Below, piece after piece: positions 8,266 through 15,896 of a stretch of 64,000 bases of DNA; within the stretch, counting starts at the first letter, position 1, and each line of letters starts with the position of its first letter. The stretch comes from Planctomycetota bacterium (GTDB lineage Bacteria; Planctomycetota; UBA8742; UBA2392): positions 62,001-126,000 of the forward strand of contig JAHBXZ010000010.1 of the NCBI GenBank assembly GCA_019636215.1, written 5' to 3'. A model generated the notes under the pieces. That model saw only the letters and a program-made list of their open reading frames with translations, was not told the origin of the DNA and searched no databases. The position numbers were made by a program, and so were the translations under genes.

Positions 8266-8589
8266 ATGACAGAGAATGCTGGCGGTGGCAACGAACTGGA
8301 AGCCCTGGGAGTTCCGAAGGAAATCCAGGACTACACCAAGACCATGTGGATGCTTCAGATCATCGGCCTTGGGCCGTTGTACCTGATCTTCGTCGAGAAG
8401 CCGGGCCTCTGGAAGAACCCCTGGTTCGTCAGCCAGGTTCGCCTGATGATCCGCAGCATGATCTTCTGGATCATCTGCTACCTGCCGGGCATGTGGTTCG
8501 CCTTCCAGTGCTTCGGCGCCGTGGGCAAGGGCAAGGACCCCAAGGTCCCGTTTGCCGCCCCGAACGGCTTTGCCGACAGCCAGAAGTAG
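8266..8589 (+). CDS. Small two-helix membrane protein, unknown function
   Basis: I do not recognise this 107-residue protein. Two hydrophobic segments are visible at about 28-43 (LQIIGLGPLYLIF) and 63-81 (MIFWIICYLPGMWFAFQCF). They are separated by a Trp/Arg-containing loop, EKPGLWKNPWFVSQVRLMIRS. The N-terminus is polar (TENAGGGNELEALGVP) and the tail ends in a basic then polar stretch. It has a strong Shine-Dalgarno (AAGGGGA) and a good intrinsic terminator just downstream, so it looks like an expressed monocistronic gene. No neighbour suggests a pathway. Confidence 0.75.
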   Translation: MTENAGGGNELEALGVPKEIQDYTKTMWMLQIIGLGPLYLIFVEKPGLWKNPWFVSQVRLMIRSMIFWIICYLPGMWFAFQCFGAVGKGKDPKVPFAAPNGFADSQK

Positions 8590-8608
8590 TTTGACGCAAC
8601 ATCTGACG

Positions 8609-8647
8609 CCGGGGACGGACTGCAATCCGTCCCCGGTTGTTATTTTT
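8609..8647 (+). terminator. Rho-independent terminator of the small membrane protein gene
   Basis: CCGGGGACGGA (8609-8619) pairs perfectly with TCCGTCCCCGG (8626-8636) around a 6-base loop and is followed by TTGTTATTTTT. The heptad element begins at the next base. Confidence 0.9.
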
Positions 8648-8726
8648 CCGTGTTTCGTGTTTCGTGCCCCGTGCTTCGGCAGATTCACGGGACTGAATCC
8701 CACGAAGCACGCGACACGAAACTCGG
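8648..8726. repeat. Heptad inverted repeat ahead of yaeQ
   Basis: Left arm heptads at 8648-8675 are CCGTGTT, TCGTGTT, TCGTGCC and CCGTGCT, followed by TCGGCAG. The right arm at 8699-8726 is CCCACGA, AGCACGC, GACACGA and AACTCGG. The heptamer differs from those near gatA and metK, while the 7-nt period is exact. It runs from the preceding terminator to 7 bases before the yaeQ start. Confidence 0.78.
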
Positions 8727-8733
8727 CCCCTCC

Positions 8734-9279
8734 ATGGCCCGCCTGAACGTCGATCTTTCCGTCAACGACTACGACCGCAACCTGTTCGAGGTGCGCAAGC
8801 TGGTGCTTGAGCTGCGCGAAAACGAGGGCATGCGGCACCTGGTGCTCAAGATACTGGCCATGGCCCTGTTCTTTGACCGCAAGCTGCAGGTCGAACCCGG
8901 CATGGACGACGACGAACGCTTCGAGCCCGACCTGCTGCTGCGTTCAGACGACTACCGGCCCCTGCTGTGGGTCGAATGCGGCCAGTGCCGTGTGCAGAAA
9001 CTCGACAAGGTCACTTTCCGCCACTACGACGCCAAGGTCGTCATGATGAAGGCGACCGAGCGCGAGGCCCGCGACATCGCCACGCGCTGCAAAGGCGAGG
9101 TACGCCGCATCCAGGCAATCGAGTTCATTGGCTTTGACCCCGGGTTTGTCGAGGCGCTGGGAGAAACACTGATGGGCCGCAACGACATCATTGTCATTAT
9201 CTCGGGCCAGGACCTTCAGGTGGTTGCCGGCGGGACCACCCTGCAAAGCCGCATCCACCGCATCCACGAAACGCCATGA
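8734..9279 (+). CDS. yaeQ: YaeQ family protein
   Basis: YaeQ proteins have a compact fold related to PD-(D/E)XK nucleases and are of uncertain biochemical role; the E. coli member was linked to transcription antitermination compensation for RfaH. ATG at 8734 gives 181 residues, the normal family length. Recognised features are VNDYDRNLFEVRKLVLELRENE at the start, RKLQVEPGMDDDERFEPDLLLR, LWVECGQCRVQKLDK (the ExGxP/CxxxxLxK nuclease-like strand), and DIIVIISGQDLQV near the end. The upstream in-frame ATG at 8650 would translate the heptad repeat and is rejected. Confidence 0.9.
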   Translation: MARLNVDLSVNDYDRNLFEVRKLVLELRENEGMRHLVLKILAMALFFDRKLQVEPGMDDDERFEPDLLLRSDDYRPLLWVECGQCRVQKLDKVTFRHYDAKVVMMKATEREARDIATRCKGEVRRIQAIEFIGFDPGFVEALGETLMGRNDIIVIISGQDLQVVAGGTTLQSRIHRIHETP

Positions 9280-9318
9280 ATGGGCGCAATTCCGTCCCGC
9301 CTGCGCTAAACTTGCGCC

Positions 9319-10695
9319 ATGCGACGCGCCGCCCTTTCTTTGCTGCTTGTCTCGTTCTGCCTGTTGACGGCACGGGCACAGGACGCCGCACCCGCGCTGC
9401 CAAAGCCAGCCAGGGGCTTTGACGAGGGCCGGGCATTGCTGCTGCGCGAGGCCGCCGAGAACACCTTTGGCCCGGCGCGCCTGATAGAACGCCTGCTGGA
9501 AGACGCCGACCTGCCCGAACTTGCCGGGTTCTGTGCCCAGCGCCTGACGGCCGACGAACGCACCCGCGTGGACGGTGCCTTGAAACTGGGTGGCAAACTC
9601 AAGGGCGCAGATGCCGCGGCCACACTGGCGGCATTTCAGGCCGCATCGATCAAGCCAAAGGCTGTGCTTGCGGCGCTAGGCGAACTTGTGGCCGGGGGCA
9701 AGCTGCCCGATGCCGTGGCCTGGCTGTACCGCCGCGGCTTCAACTTTGAAGTGCTGCAGCGCGCCATGAATGGCGAGCGCATCGACAGCATCCGCCTGCG
9801 GCGACTGCTGCGCGAGCGCGCCGCCGCCGGCAAGGGCGCGGGCGTGCTGTTTTCGACGGCCTGCTGGGAGTTCAACCACAAGGATGCCCGCGAGGAACTC
9901 GGCGGCCACTACGACGGCGCGCAGCTTGTCGAGGCGCTGCTGGAACTTGGCTGGAACGAGGCCGACTTTGAGGCCGCCCTGGGCAAGCTGCTGCCCCGTG
10001 GCCTGACGGCCCGCCACAAAACACTGATTGCCTGGGGCGACGCCCGGCTGTTGTGGCCGGCGCTTTCGCAGGGCCTGGCCGAATCCGAAGTAGCAAAGGT
10101 CGCCCTGTCGCGCATCAACGCCACATGCAAGGCCGACGACCCGCGCCTGCTTGCCCTGTGCCAGCGCCGCGCCCGCGTCTGTGACCGCTGGTTCCGCACC
10201 GGGGGCCCACGCGTGGTGGGTGCCTGGGCCGGCCCCCTGCCCGGCAGCAACGGGGAACCCAGACCGCCGGCCGACACTGCCGAAACCCTGGCCACCGCAG
10301 GGCCGGATCAGTTTGCCGACAGCCTGACGCCGGCGTTGCGCAAGCACTTCAACCAGCCGGGCCAGGACCAGTTGCTGCTGGTGGCCTACAGCGACGGCAG
10401 CACACGCATGGTGGTGACCCGTCCGGGCCGGGCGGAACTGGCCTATGCGCCTGACACGCCGCTGGCGGGCCCGTCGGCCAGCCAGTTGTATGAGGGCCGC
10501 TTCACGCTGGAGGGCCGCATTGCCTACGCCACGCTGGTGTTCGGCGAAGGCGTGGTGGCCGCGCCGCCCGAAGTCGATCTTGTCAATCTGCGCACCGTGG
10601 CCGGCGGCGCGCTGCTTTCCGCCCAGCGCGATGACGGCGTAACCCTGACACCGATGCTGCTGCGCCGGGTTTCGATGCTTGTGGATGCACCCTGA
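9319..10695 (+). CDS. Secreted protein of unknown function
   Basis: Unrecognised 458-residue protein. Residues 1-20 form a clear signal peptide (basic RR, hydrophobic LSLLLVSFCLL, then ARAQ as the likely cleavage site). The rest is alanine- and leucine-rich and largely helical to about residue 290, with repeated helix pairs suggestive of a solenoid. The final 160 residues contain more strand-like segments such as QLLLVAYSDGSTRMVVTRPGRAEL. It overlaps nothing and is followed 28 bases later by another secreted protein and then a DNA methyltransferase, all on the plus strand. They could be one transcript, with no functional link evident. Confidence 0.7.
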   Translation: MRRAALSLLLVSFCLLTARAQDAAPALPKPARGFDEGRALLLREAAENTFGPARLIERLLEDADLPELAGFCAQRLTADERTRVDGALKLGGKLKGADAAATLAAFQAASIKPKAVLAALGELVAGGKLPDAVAWLYRRGFNFEVLQRAMNGERIDSIRLRRLLRERAAAGKGAGVLFSTACWEFNHKDAREELGGHYDGAQLVEALLELGWNEADFEAALGKLLPRGLTARHKTLIAWGDARLLWPALSQGLAESEVAKVALSRINATCKADDPRLLALCQRRARVCDRWFRTGGPRVVGAWAGPLPGSNGEPRPPADTAETLATAGPDQFADSLTPALRKHFNQPGQDQLLLVAYSDGSTRMVVTRPGRAELAYAPDTPLAGPSASQLYEGRFTLEGRIAYATLVFGEGVVAAPPEVDLVNLRTVAGGALLSAQRDDGVTLTPMLLRRVSMLVDAP

Positions 10696-10723
10696 CTTCA
10701 AACCCCTGCCAGAGGATCCAGCC

Positions 10724-11590
10724 ATGCCTACACGCCAGATGCTGATGCTGGTGGCCGCTTCGCTGCTTGGCGGATTGACCGTCAACCTGATGCAGGCCCC
10801 GGCTCGTGCCCAGCAGGAGCCTGAAATCGCCAAGGTCACACGCAGCCAGCGTTTTGAGCTGGTCGACGAAGACGGCCTGGTGCGGGCCAGCTTAAGCGCC
10901 GCCGGCGGAGTCACGGAACTGCGCATGATCGGGCACGACCAGAACACCACGGCCACCATCCGCATCCGCAAGGATGGCGCGGCGGCGCTGTCCTTTGCCG
11001 ACGCCAGGCAGCAGTCTCGGATTGTGCTGGGCACCGGTGCGGGCGGCATCGGCGGCTTGGGCTTTTCTGACGACCAGGGCCGGTCGCGCCTGGCACTTGG
11101 CACGGACAAGGCCGGCGCCCCCGCGCTGACCATGAACTATGCCAGCGGCAAGCTGGCAGGGCTGTTCACCGTGCAGGCGGAACGCGACGCGGCGATCATT
11201 CTCAACGGCCCCAAGGGCGACACCAACCTTGCGCTGGGCAACAGCGACGGGCGGCCCAACATCCTGATGCTTGATGACAAGGGCATAGAGCGCATGAAGC
11301 TGGTGCTGAAAGAAGACAACTCGCCGGCGCTGATGCTGCGCGACCAGAAGGGCCAGGGTCGGCTGGTGGCCGGCGCCAACGCCGACGGCTGGGCGGGGTT
11401 GGGCATCACTGACACCAGGGGCACGGTGCGTACTCTCATGTTCAGCGACGCCAAGGGTGAAGCGGGCATCACCGTCAGCGACGGCGCGGGCAAATCGCGC
11501 GCGGCCATGGCCGTCAACGCCGAGAACAAGGCCCGCGTGGAGATACTGGACGAAACCGGCAAGGCAGTGTTCTCGCAGCCAAAGAACTGA
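10724..11590 (+). CDS. Secreted beta-repeat protein of unknown function
   Basis: A 288-residue protein with an N-terminal signal peptide or anchor (MLMLVAASLLGGLTVNL, then APARAQ). The body is a series of short repeats of the type D-x-x-G-x-x-R-x-x-L, for example ELVDEDGLVRASL, FSDDQGRSRLALG, LMLDDKGIERMKLVL and ILDETGKAVFSQP. These resemble beta-hairpin units seen in exported planctomycete proteins. ATG at 10724 with AGAGGA upstream is chosen over the in-frame ATG at 10685, which overlaps the previous gene. Its stop TGA shares a base with the methyltransferase ATG, which implies translational coupling. Confidence 0.7.
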   Translation: MPTRQMLMLVAASLLGGLTVNLMQAPARAQQEPEIAKVTRSQRFELVDEDGLVRASLSAAGGVTELRMIGHDQNTTATIRIRKDGAAALSFADARQQSRIVLGTGAGGIGGLGFSDDQGRSRLALGTDKAGAPALTMNYASGKLAGLFTVQAERDAAIILNGPKGDTNLALGNSDGRPNILMLDDKGIERMKLVLKEDNSPALMLRDQKGQGRLVAGANADGWAGLGITDTRGTVRTLMFSDAKGEAGITVSDGAGKSRAAMAVNAENKARVEILDETGKAVFSQPKN

Positions 11591-12942
11591 TGCCCACCAC
11601 AACCATCAACCTTGACGCCGCATGGCGGGAACACGACCGGCTGGCCGCGCGGATCAAGCGTGGCCAGGGGCAGGTGTTCACGCCGCGCGCGCTGGCCCTG
11701 CGGCTGGCGGCAGCCACGCTGGGGCCGCTTGATGACGCGCCGCGGCTGATTGACCCGGCCTGCGGTTGCGGCGCGCTGCTGCTGGGGGCGCTCGAGTACG
11801 CAAGTCTTGACCGCCCCGGCTGGCTGGAACACTGGCAGCAGGGCGGGCTGACGGGTGTAGACGCCGATGCCGCCTGCGTGCGCGCGGCGGGCCAGGTGCT
11901 GGGTCACGCATTGCCCGGCATCAGGCTCGACCTTCGTCAGGCCGACGCCCTGGAGATGGCCACGGATGACCGCTGGCAGGTTGTGCTGGCAAACCCGCCC
12001 TGGGTCAGCTTTTCGGGGCGGCAGGCCTCGCGCCTGTCGGCAGCCCGGCGCGCCGGGCTGGCGCGGCGATATGCGGCTTTTGCCGGCTGGCCCAGCCTTC
12101 ACGCCGCGTTCTGCGAGCTCGCGGGCAACCTGGCCGGCGAACAGGGCCGCATCGGGTTGCTGCTGCCCATGCCCGTGGCGGAGCTTGCGGGATACGCGGC
12201 CGCGCGGCAGGCGCTGCAACGCGGGCGCAGGCTGGAGTCGCTGGTCGAGCTTGGCGAAGACGCCTTTGCCGGGGTCACCGAACCCGCGGGCATGTTCGTG
12301 CTGGGTCCCGGCGTAAACACCGCATCTGACTGGCGGCCCGATTGCGTGGCCGGCGCGGCCGCGCTGGCCCGCCGATTCGCCCCCCTGCCACCCGAAAGTT
12401 TCGGTGACATCGGCATCCACAGCGGAAACGCCGCGGACCTGCTGTTTGCCCGCCGGCCGGGGCCGGCCCTTGTGCCGGTGCGCGTGGGCGCCGACGTGCG
12501 CCCATTTGTGCTGCAGGCGCCAAGCCTGTGGCTTTCCGGCGCGGCGCTGCCGCCGGGCCGATACGCCCGCGTACCGGGCACGCTATGTCTGGCCCGGGCG
12601 CGCATCCTGCTGCGCCAGACGGCCGACCGCCCGGTTGCCGCGCGCCACGCGCCCGCGGCAGCTTTCCGCAACAGCGTGCTGGCCTGCTTCGGCGCGCCGG
12701 GTCACGACGACGACTATCTTGTCGGTGTGCTGAACAGCGACACGCTGGCGGCAATCCATCGCGCGTTGCACCGCGACGCGCGGCAGCGGGCATTTCCGCA
12801 GCTCAAGGTAGGGCACCTGCGTGCCCTGCCCGTGCCGGGGCCAGAGATCGGGCCGCTGTACGACGCCATTGCCGCGGCCTCGCGTGCGCGCGACCATGCC
12901 TCCGTAAACGCGCTGGTGGCGCAAGCCTTCGATCAACGATAG
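11590..12942 (+). CDS. Orphan N6-adenine DNA methyltransferase, type II/TaqI-like
   Basis: SAM-dependent adenine methylase. GQVFTPRALALRL at about 27-39 is the pre-motif found in N-6 methylases, motif I is DPACGCG at 55-61, and motif IV is NPPW at 135-138 (the adenine-binding catalytic NPPY/W). The C-terminal half (about 300-440) resembles a TaqI-type specificity domain, with ARHAPAAAFRNSVLACFG and DDYLVGVLNSDTLAAIHR, then FPQLKVGHLRALPVP. The 450-residue length fits this group. No restriction gene is adjacent, so it is either a solitary regulatory methylase or a remnant of a restriction system. Its start overlaps the preceding stop, and its tail overlaps the ECF sigma gene on the other strand by 10 bases. 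Confidence 0.82.
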   Translation: MPTTTINLDAAWREHDRLAARIKRGQGQVFTPRALALRLAAATLGPLDDAPRLIDPACGCGALLLGALEYASLDRPGWLEHWQQGGLTGVDADAACVRAAGQVLGHALPGIRLDLRQADALEMATDDRWQVVLANPPWVSFSGRQASRLSAARRAGLARRYAAFAGWPSLHAAFCELAGNLAGEQGRIGLLLPMPVAELAGYAAARQALQRGRRLESLVELGEDAFAGVTEPAGMFVLGPGVNTASDWRPDCVAGAAALARRFAPLPPESFGDIGIHSGNAADLLFARRPGPALVPVRVGADVRPFVLQAPSLWLSGAALPPGRYARVPGTLCLARARILLRQTADRPVAARHAPAAAFRNSVLACFGAPGHDDDYLVGVLNSDTLAAIHRALHRDARQRAFPQLKVGHLRALPVPGPEIGPLYDAIAAASRARDHASVNALVAQAFDQR

Positions 12943-13889
12943 CGATAGCCGTTATCGACCAGCGGCAGGCCAAGCTCGGTGGTGACCTCGGCCAGTGTCT
13001 GCGGGCAGAAGTAGTAGTACCGCAGGCGTCGCACCCCGCCCTCGGCCTGTTCAAAGCGCAGTACGTCGCGCACCACGCGCCGTGTGGTTTCGCCTTCCTG
13101 CACCGTGTACCACAGCAGAACCACGGGCTCGCCGCGGAACGTCGCCACCTGGGCCTGCGGGTTGCCGGCCTCATCAAACATGGTGTGTTCCAGGCTGCCG
13201 TCGCGAATCTGGTCGCGGCCGTATTCCTGCACCATGCCCACGACCTCGGCCTCGGCGTCCTGAAGCATCAGCGCTGCAAGCCCGTTCAGGTCGCGGGCAT
13301 TGAAGGCCGCGCACCAGCGGTCCAGCAGCGCCGGGTCAAGCTGCGGGGCCGTGGCGGGGCGGGTCCGCTGTTCATCGGCCTGGCGGGCCGCCTCCAGCTT
13401 TTCGCGGCCGCGGTGCAGCGATGCCTTCACCGCGCCGGTGCTGGTGCGCAGTTGCGCGGCGATTTCGGCCAGTGAAAATTCAAACACGTCCTTCAGCAGC
13501 AGCGCGGCGCGCTCCTGTGGCGGCAGGCGCCAGGCCAGGGCGGCAATCGCCTCGCGCACCTGTGGCGCGGGCACGGGCTCGGGTGCGGCAGCATCGAAGT
13601 GTTCGGGCATGGCGGACTCCTGGGCGCGGCGCGTGTGGTCGATCCAGAGGTTCGTGGCCATGCGGAAAACGTAGGCGCGCGGGTTGTCGATCTGCCAGTG
13701 CACGTCGGCCAGCTTGGCAAACGCGCGCAGCAGCGTTTCCTGCACCAGGTCCTCGGCGTCCCACAGGTCGCCCGTCAGGCTGCGGCAGTACCGGAACAGG
13801 TCCGGCCGCAGCGGGTCCAGGATATCCATCAGCCGCGCGCGCGAAACGCGCACACCCTTGAGGAACTCGGGCTGGATCGGGTCAGGCAC
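12933..13889 (-). CDS. ECF-type RNA polymerase sigma factor with SnoaL-like C-terminal domain
   Basis: Sigma-70 family factor of the extracytoplasmic-function class. Region 2 is at about 15-85 (DLFRYCRSLTGDLWDAEDLVQETLLRAFAKL and FRMATNLWIDHTRR) and region 4 at about 110-165 (LPPQERAALLLKDVFEFSLAEIAAQLRTSTGAVKASLHRGREKL). A C-terminal extension from about 185 on contains a SnoaL/NTF2-like domain (AFNARDLNGLAALMLQDAE), as in ECF41/SigJ-type factors, where it modulates sigma activity. GTG at 13889 is preferred over the TTG at 13937 because ACGGAG lies six bases before it. No anti-sigma gene is adjacent. In ECF41-type systems the partner is often a carboxymuconolactone decarboxylase-like protein, which is absent here. 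Confidence 0.88.
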   Translation of the reverse strand: MPDPIQPEFLKGVRVSRARLMDILDPLRPDLFRYCRSLTGDLWDAEDLVQETLLRAFAKLADVHWQIDNPRAYVFRMATNLWIDHTRRAQESAMPEHFDAAAPEPVPAPQVREAIAALAWRLPPQERAALLLKDVFEFSLAEIAAQLRTSTGAVKASLHRGREKLEAARQADEQRTRPATAPQLDPALLDRWCAAFNARDLNGLAALMLQDAEAEVVGMVQEYGRDQIRDGSLEHTMFDEAGNPQAQVATFRGEPVVLLWYTVQEGETTRRVVRDVLRFEQAEGGVRRLRYYYFCPQTLAEVTTELGLPLVDNGYRYR

Positions 13890-13949
13890 GGGGTTCTCCG
13901 TCAGGCCACGGCACAAAGACGGCCGACGGCGCCGCAAAGATACGGCAAA

Positions 13950-14963
13950 TCAGCCCGGGTTGCTGGGGTCGTACATTTCGTCGATATCGACCCGCAGTTG
14001 CAGAAGCCGCCGGTCGCGCGGATCCAGCGCGATGCCCTTGTTGGCCACGTCGCGCGCCACGTCATAGCGCCCCATCTGGTAAAGCCGCAGCCCCCAGCGC
14101 TCGTAGATGTTAATCAGCGATGTGCGCAGCCGCTGGTCCAGGCGGTCGGCAAGCTCTGGCTGGCCGCGGTACTTCAGGAACTTGCGGTTCTCCTCGATCA
14201 GCTTGCGCACTTTGATGGCCGAGTTCGCGGCCGACTCATACTTGGGCAGGCCGACCAGCACCTTGCCTGCGTTGCAGTCGGCGTCGGCCTCGATCTTTTT
14301 GTCCTCTACGGCCTTCACCTGGTCCTGGATGCCCGCCAGCCAATCGTCCACCGGCTGGCGTTTCTTGCGTTCGTCGGCGTCCACGACTTCCTGCGATTTG
14401 CGGGCTTCGTCCTCCAGTTGCTTGGCGCGCAGTTCAAGCTCTACGGCATCCAGCGTGGAAAGCAGCACTTCGGCCCTTGTTGCCGCGGGCGTGGCGGCGA
14501 ACTTCGTGCGGATGGCAGTCAGTGTCGCGCGGGCATCGGCCACCTTGCCGGCCTCGATCTGCGCGCCGGCGGTATCCAGCAGGCCGTCGGCTTCCAGGAT
14601 GTCGCACAGGCCGGAGACTGCGTCGGCGTCATGGGCCAGGGCGGTGTCCTGTTTTGCGGCCGCGCGGGCGGTGTCGCGGGCGGTGGCGTAAAGGCCGCGA
14701 TGCAGGGCAAAGCGCGCGAGCTCCAGCTGCTGGCGCGGCTCGTCGGGCGTGAACTGTTTCTTGATCAGAAACGCGCTGGCGGGCTCAAAGTCGTCGATCC
14801 GGGCCGTGAAGTCCTTGCGCGCGCGCTTGAACGAAACCACGTCGCCCGAAAGCGAAGACACCGTGGTCTCCACTTCTTTGTCCTCGGACTTCAGCTTCAG
14901 CTTCACCGCCCAAAGCGGCGAGGCCAGAAGCACCGTCAGCAGCATCAGCACAAGCACACGCAT
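13950..14963 (-). CDS. Secreted helical-repeat protein of unknown function
   Basis: Unrecognised 337-residue protein starting with a signal peptide (MRVLVLMLLTVLLASPLWA). A short beta segment follows (VKLKLKSEDKEVETTVSSLSGDVVSFK). The rest is helical, with TPR-like units such as LARFALHRGLYATARDTARAA and a coiled stretch rich in E, K and A (RAKQLEDEARKSQEVVDADERKKR). The last unit, WGLRLYQMGRYDVARDVANKGIALDPRDRR, is a recognisable tetratricopeptide-like repeat. ATG at 14963 is preferred, because the longer frame before it has no signal-sequence character. It lies 60 bases from the sigma factor in the same direction, with no visible functional link. Confidence 0.72.
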   Translation of the reverse strand: MRVLVLMLLTVLLASPLWAVKLKLKSEDKEVETTVSSLSGDVVSFKRARKDFTARIDDFEPASAFLIKKQFTPDEPRQQLELARFALHRGLYATARDTARAAAKQDTALAHDADAVSGLCDILEADGLLDTAGAQIEAGKVADARATLTAIRTKFAATPAATRAEVLLSTLDAVELELRAKQLEDEARKSQEVVDADERKKRQPVDDWLAGIQDQVKAVEDKKIEADADCNAGKVLVGLPKYESAANSAIKVRKLIEENRKFLKYRGQPELADRLDQRLRTSLINIYERWGLRLYQMGRYDVARDVANKGIALDPRDRRLLQLRVDIDEMYDPSNPG

Positions 14964-15041
14964 GGCCCCATGATACCGGCCGGCCGCGGGCTGTGCGGCG
15001 CTTTGCGCAAATCGGATTGCGGATCGGGAAAGCGCCACGCT

Positions 15042-15743
15042 TTAGACCCCGCGCTTGGTCGGGCCCCAGATGAACTTGTGCAGTTGCAGGTTCAGCCGCG
15101 CGGGTACCCCGTCGGCCAGCATCCAGTCAACCAGCTGGGCCGGGTCAACCATGCCCCAGGCCGGGCTGAACAGCACCGTCGTTCGTTCGTGCAGGCGCTG
15201 GCCGGCCACCAGGTCGCGCGCCCAGAAGTAATCGTCGCGCGAGGTCAGCACAAACTTCACTTCGTCGCCGGGGCGAAGGTGCTGCAGGTTGGCGTAATGA
15301 TTGGCGGGTTCTTCGCCGCTGCCGGGCGTTTTCACGTCGACGATGGCGCGAACACCGTCAGGGATGGCGCAGATGTCGTGGCTGCCGCCGGTTTCCACCA
15401 GCACTTCGCAACCGGCCTGCAACAGGCGCCGGCATAGGTTCGAAAACAGCGGCTGCAACATCGGTTCGCCGCCGGTGATCTCGACAAGCCGTATGCCGAA
15501 CCCCAGCGCCGTGGAAACCACATGTTCCAGCGCCATCGGCGCGCCCTGTGTGAAGGCATAGGCCGTGTCGCAGTACCGGCAGCGCTGGTTGCACACCGCC
15601 GTGCGGATGAACACGCAAGGCCGCCCGGCGTGGGTGCTTTCGCCCTGCACACTGGGGTAAATCTCGTTGATCAGCAGGTGCGAGGCCTCAAGCCCCTTCA
15701 GTGCCGCCAGCGGCGCCAGGCGTTGTTCCATGGGCGTGGTCAT
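15042..15743 (-). CDS. queE: 7-carboxy-7-deazaguanine synthase
   Basis: Radical SAM enzyme of queuosine biosynthesis that rearranges 6-carboxytetrahydropterin to 7-carboxy-7-deazaguanine. The 233-residue product has the QueE-type cluster motif CNQRCRYC (Cys51, Cys55, Cys58). ITGGEPMLQP supplies the SAM-contacting GGEP. INEIYPSVQGEST near residue 25 is the conserved substrate-binding N-terminus, and KFVLTSRDDYFWA and LHKFIWGP lie near the C-terminus. ATG at 15743 is used; the longer frame upstream overlaps the divergent barrel gene and its putative Fur-type boxes. Other queuosine genes (queC, queD, queF) are not in the window. Confidence 0.93.
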   Translation of the reverse strand: MTTPMEQRLAPLAALKGLEASHLLINEIYPSVQGESTHAGRPCVFIRTAVCNQRCRYCDTAYAFTQGAPMALEHVVSTALGFGIRLVEITGGEPMLQPLFSNLCRRLLQAGCEVLVETGGSHDICAIPDGVRAIVDVKTPGSGEEPANHYANLQHLRPGDEVKFVLTSRDDYFWARDLVAGQRLHERTTVLFSPAWGMVDPAQLVDWMLADGVPARLNLQLHKFIWGPTKRGV

Positions 15744-15823
15744 GGGTCTCCGGCGCTGCCTTGCAACAGCCTTAGACACTACTTCAGCCCGCAACGGCTC
15801 AAAGGGCGGGGGTGTCATGTAAA

Positions 15824-15871
15824 CGCAAGTTAGTTGCAATACCATATTGACGCAGATGCAAGTCAATTGCA
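15824..15871 (+). promoter_or_regulatory. Two Fur-family-like 7-1-7 boxes over a promoter
   Basis: CGCAAGTTAGTTGCA (15824-15838) and TGCAAGTCAATTGCA (15857-15871) are near-palindromes of the 7-1-7 type used by Fur/Zur/Mur regulators. Their starts are 33 bases apart, about three helical turns. A -35-like TTGACG at 15847-15852 and a weak -10-like CATTAC at 15870-15875 are spaced by 17, so the second box overlaps the -10. The gene at 15897 follows with GGAG as its ribosome site. Which metal or regulator is involved cannot be read from the sites. Confidence 0.55.
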
Positions 15872-15896
15872 TTACGTCCGCCCACGGAGAACAACC

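Noticed and set aside
15010..15033. Another heptad element (CGGATTG, CGGATCG) between queE and the helical protein
   Set aside because: Only two units and no complementary arm, so it may be chance.
13599..15437. 612-residue plus-strand frame over the sigma factor, helical protein and queE
   Set aside because: Three recognisable or signal-bearing genes lie on the minus strand; the plus frame has no family features.
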